From RGIG9115 sp045649825 (GTDB taxonomy: Bacteria; Bacillota; Clostridia; UBA1381), in assembly GCA_045649825.1 (NCBI GenBank), contig JAZRQO010000016.1, forward strand, positions 1 to 24,127: 24,127 nucleotides of DNA. Direction: 5' to 3'. Positions 22,249 to 24,127 of this stretch are shown piece after piece. Made by a program: the position numbers and the translations under genes. The notes under the pieces were generated by a model. The model had not been told where the DNA came from. It did no database searches and saw only the letters and a program-made list of their open reading frames with translations. Within the stretch, counting starts at the first letter, position 1. Each line of letters begins with the position of its first letter.

Positions 22249-23250
22249 ATGGATTCAAACAAAAGACCGGATACTATGACTCGTATCACAACAAAGGAAC
22301 TTGCAGATGCATTTATTGCTGAGCAGGTTGAAGCGGTTCGCAAACAGGTAGGTGACAAAAAGGTTCTTCTCGCACTGTCAGGCGGTGTTGATTCATCTGT
22401 TGTTGCGGCGCTTCTTATTAAAGCTATTGGTAAGCAGCTTGTTTGTGTTCACGTTAATCACGGACTTATGCGTAAGGGTGAAAGTGAGCAGGTTATTGAA
22501 GTTTTCAGAAATCAGCTCGATGCAAACCTCATATATATTGATGCAACAGACAGATTTCTCACAAAGCTTGAAGGTGTTTCTGATCCTGAGCAGAAGCGAA
22601 AAATAATTGGTGGTGAGTTCATTGTTGTGTTTGACGAAGAAGCTAATAAGCTTGAAGGTATTGATTTCCTTGCTCAGGGTACAATATACCCTGATATCCT
22701 CGAGTCAATTAAGGCTGCTGAAAGCGGTAAGCCTGTAAAATCTCATCATAATGTGGGCGGACTTCCCGAAGATATGAAATTTGAGCTTGTAGAGCCTGTA
22801 AAGCTTCTTTTCAAGGACGAAGTAAGAGTTGTAGGAAAGGCATTGGGACTTCCTGAATCAATGGTAGACCGTCAGCCGTTCCCCGGCCCCGGTCTTGGTG
22901 TGCGTTGCCTTGGTGCAATAACACGTGACAGACTGAATGCCCTTCGCGAAGCAGATGCAATTCTCAGAGAAGAATTCGATAAATGCGGTCTTGCAAAAAC
23001 AGTATGGCAATACTTTATTGCAGTACCAGATATGAAGAGCGTAGGTGTAAGAAATGAAATGCGCTATGAAGGTTGGCCCGCAATAATTCGTGCAGTTAAT
23101 ACAACTGACGCAATGACAGCAACAATTGAAGAAATCCCCTACGAAGTGCTCCACAAAATAACAGCACGTATCACAAGTGAAGTGGAGGGAATAAACAGAG
23201 TCCTCCTTGACCTCACACCAAAGCCTGTAGGTACAATTGAGTGGGAATGA
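22249..23250 (+). CDS. guaA: GMP synthase, ATP-pyrophosphatase subunit only (no glutaminase domain)
   Basis: This enzyme converts XMP to GMP, adenylating XMP and replacing the adenylate with ammonia. The protein has 333 residues from ATG 22249, which has AAGGAG (22233-22238) 10 bases upstream; an earlier ATG at 22231 lies before that site. The PP-loop SGGVDSS is at 44-50. The ATP-PPase domain continues through FLAQGTIYPD and HHNVGG, then the C-terminal dimerisation domain runs from about 205 (RQPFPGPGLGVRCLG) to the canonical end PKPVGTIEWE. Typical bacterial GuaA has about 510 residues, with a class I amidotransferase in front; that part is wholly absent and the upstream DNA codes for the PqqD-like protein. 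It must use free ammonia or a separate glutaminase subunit, as in archaea. The gene end is intact. Confidence 0.93.
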   Translation: MDSNKRPDTMTRITTKELADAFIAEQVEAVRKQVGDKKVLLALSGGVDSSVVAALLIKAIGKQLVCVHVNHGLMRKGESEQVIEVFRNQLDANLIYIDATDRFLTKLEGVSDPEQKRKIIGGEFIVVFDEEANKLEGIDFLAQGTIYPDILESIKAAESGKPVKSHHNVGGLPEDMKFELVEPVKLLFKDEVRVVGKALGLPESMVDRQPFPGPGLGVRCLGAITRDRLNALREADAILREEFDKCGLAKTVWQYFIAVPDMKSVGVRNEMRYEGWPAIIRAVNTTDAMTATIEEIPYEVLHKITARITSEVEGINRVLLDLTPKPVGTIEWE

Positions 23251-23262
23251 CGAATTGCGGGG

Positions 23263-23326
23263 CGAAAACCGCATAACCACGCCGTTTTCGGGTATTTTCA
23301 AATGAAAATGGCAACGATTTGGCAAC
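23263..23326. repeat. Cluster of inverted and direct repeats downstream of guaA
   Basis: CGAAAAC (23263-23269) is inverted at GTTTTCG (23284-23290). ATTTTCA (23294-23300) is inverted at TGAAAAT (23303-23309) with two bases between. TGGCAAC is directly repeated at 23309-23315 and 23320-23326, 11 bp (about one helical turn) apart. The 3' end of guaA is a known integration site for genomic islands, so these could be remnants of an attachment or integrase-binding region. They could equally be ordinary regulatory or terminator sequence; no integrase gene is present. Confidence 0.5.
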
Positions 23327-23344
23327 ATTAAATATTAAAAATTT

Positions 23345-23382
23345 AGAGCTAACTGAAATCAAAATCAGTTAGCTCTCTTTTT
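23345..23382 (+). terminator. Intrinsic terminator downstream of guaA
   Basis: AGAGCTAACTGA (23345-23356) pairs perfectly with TCAGTTAGCTCT (23365-23376), with an 8-base loop, and is followed by a C and TTTTT. Confidence 0.88.
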
Positions 23383-23447
23383 GTATTTAAACCAATAACT
23401 TACCAAAGGCGAAAGCATTGTGAATGAAGAATCAAAAGAACCGATAA

Positions 23448-23789
23448 ATGTTATCTATCAAACGGCAGAGGATGGATTACAGTGAACTTGTTGACATTGC
23501 CAATGCTGCAATATGGCAATATCGGGATATGTACTTGCGACCTGACTTTTACGCAAATAATCTTGAAAAAGTCAGAGTTATTATTGCTCCCGTAATTGAA
23601 GATTATAAATCCGGCAAAATTACATATGCACAAGCAGAGTTCAATGCTCGTAACAGAATTTATCAATCTGTAAAACCTGATTTTAATCCCGATGTGGAAT
23701 ATGTGAAAGATCCACTTTCTAGAGATATTCCATCGGTGGATAATAGTTTGTTTATACTTGCAAGAAAATTGATTTTAGAAAGTAAATAA
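23448..23789 (+). CDS. Unrecognised small protein, possibly with a frameshifted 5' end
   Basis: The frame encodes 113 residues. From Met9 (ATG 23472) the sequence looks like a genuine soluble, mainly helical protein (MDYSELVDIANAAIWQYRD, then KSGKITYAQAEFNARNRIYQ). I do not recognise the family. Neither ATG has a proper binding site: 23448 has none, and AGAGG directly abuts 23472. In another frame a GTG at 23420, preceded by AAAGGCGA, opens a 21-codon frame that ends at 23485 after overlapping 23472; removing one G near 23469-23475 would join the two into a single protein. So the gene may be full length with a weak start, or frameshifted. It has its own downstream terminator and lies in probable accessory DNA after guaA. 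Confidence 0.5.
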   Translation: MLSIKRQRMDYSELVDIANAAIWQYRDMYLRPDFYANNLEKVRVIIAPVIEDYKSGKITYAQAEFNARNRIYQSVKPDFNPDVEYVKDPLSRDIPSVDNSLFILARKLILESK

Positions 23790-23800
23790 TATCAAACAGT

Positions 23801-23830
23801 AAAGGTATAGCTGCTTGTGGCTATACTTTT
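23801..23830 (+). terminator. Intrinsic terminator of the small gene
   Basis: GTATAGC (23805-23811) pairs with GCTATAC (23820-23826), with an 8-base loop, followed by TTTTATT. AAA on the left extends the pairing past one extra G. Confidence 0.75.
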
Positions 23831-23946
23831 ATTGCGTTCAAGTAAGAATTATAGCTACATAATATTGATTATTGATATATTATACAGTCGAAACAAGGCG
23901 GTTAATTAACGTTTTGTAAATTATTTAATAGAATTTCCCCATTCCA

Positions 23947-23975
23947 TTGACAAGACAAGAAAAATGTGGTAATAT
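23947..23975 (+). promoter_or_regulatory. Near-consensus promoter of the last gene
   Basis: A perfect TTGACA (23947-23952), 17 bp, TAATAT (23970-23975). Just downstream, ATTCAGCA (23978-23985) and TGCTGAAT (23993-24000) form an 8-bp inverted repeat with a 7-base loop across the expected transcription start, which could be an operator or a 5' RNA hairpin. Confidence 0.75.
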
Positions 23976-24014
23976 ATATTCAGCATTGTGTGTGCTGAAT
24001 AAGGAGGTGCTCCT

Positions 24015-24127
24015 ATGCCAAACATAAACGAAGAATTGATTGTTGATGAAATGTCACAGAAAATAATTGATGTTACATCATATCTTGCTACAACCGAGGG
24101 AGCACACAATGTAAATGTTCGCAAAAT
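24015..24127 (+). CDS. Start of an unrecognised protein, cut by the window end
   Basis: ATG 24015 follows a strong GGAGG (24003-24007) with 7 bases between and opens a frame of 37 codons to the window end. The visible residues begin MPNINEELIVDEMSQKIIDV and continue with TSYLATTEGAHNVNVRK. They are soluble, acidic then mixed, without a signal peptide. The family cannot be told from this. The binding site sits in a small inverted repeat AGGAG-GTG-CTCCT (24002-24014) that touches the start codon. Confidence 0.7.
   Translation, partial: MPNINEELIVDEMSQKIIDVTSYLATTEGAHNVNVRK

Noticed and set aside
22858..23328. Minus-strand frame of 156 codons over the end of guaA
   Set aside because: It is Cys- and His-rich antisense of guaA codons, with no start signals.

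Overview
The window is about 24.1 kb of low-GC DNA and reads like a chromosomal segment of an anaerobic member of the Clostridia (Firmicutes). The reasons are strong GGAGG-type ribosome binding sites, some TTG and GTG starts, sigma-A promoters of the TTGACA/TATAAT type, U-tailed intrinsic terminators, ECF-type vitamin transporter subunits, a short ThiC, and a miaB–ymcA-like–mutS gene order resembling that of Bacillus subtilis. No rRNA, CRISPR array, complete tRNA or complete insertion sequence was seen.

Region 1 (1-817) has no credible protein gene. It holds the 3' part of a structured non-coding RNA ending in a tRNA-like T-arm and CCA, followed at once by a perfect intrinsic terminator. Next comes an array of small hairpins separated by an AGCTAAATT spacer. 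A promoter then drives a long thiamin leader with a complete TPP riboswitch, a terminator, and a second element that repeats the pyrimidine-sensing half of the TPP aptamer but not the pyrophosphate-sensing half.

Region 2 (818-5082) is the thiamin operon thiW-thiM-thiE-thiD-thiC. It makes the pyrimidine (HMP) from AIR through ThiC and ThiD, imports and phosphorylates the thiazole through ThiW and ThiM, and joins the two through ThiE. No thiazole biosynthesis gene is present here. Region 3 (5102-6844) has a C-terminally truncated MocR/GntR regulator divergent from an ECF transporter S component; their promoters overlap on a 16-bp palindrome.

Region 4 (6856-13997) has a polytopic GT-C-like membrane protein on the minus strand. 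Divergent from it is a two-gene unit: a secreted stalk-domain protein overlapping a Tet(M)/EF-G-like GTPase fused to a C-terminal NYN (YacP/Rae1-type) nuclease domain.

Region 5 (14067-23250) is a run of plus-strand genes: miaB, a YlbF/YmcA-family protein, mutS, a lipoprotein with two parvulin domains, an OPT-family transporter overlapping a PqqD-like protein, and a GMP synthase that lacks the glutaminase domain. Region 6 (23251-24127) looks like accessory DNA downstream of guaA: clustered inverted and direct repeats, an unrecognised small gene that may be frameshifted, and the first 37 codons of another unrecognised gene with its own consensus promoter.

The observations most worth following are the tandem TPP/half-TPP leader, the EF-G–NYN fusion, the hairpin array, and the OPT–PqqD pair.
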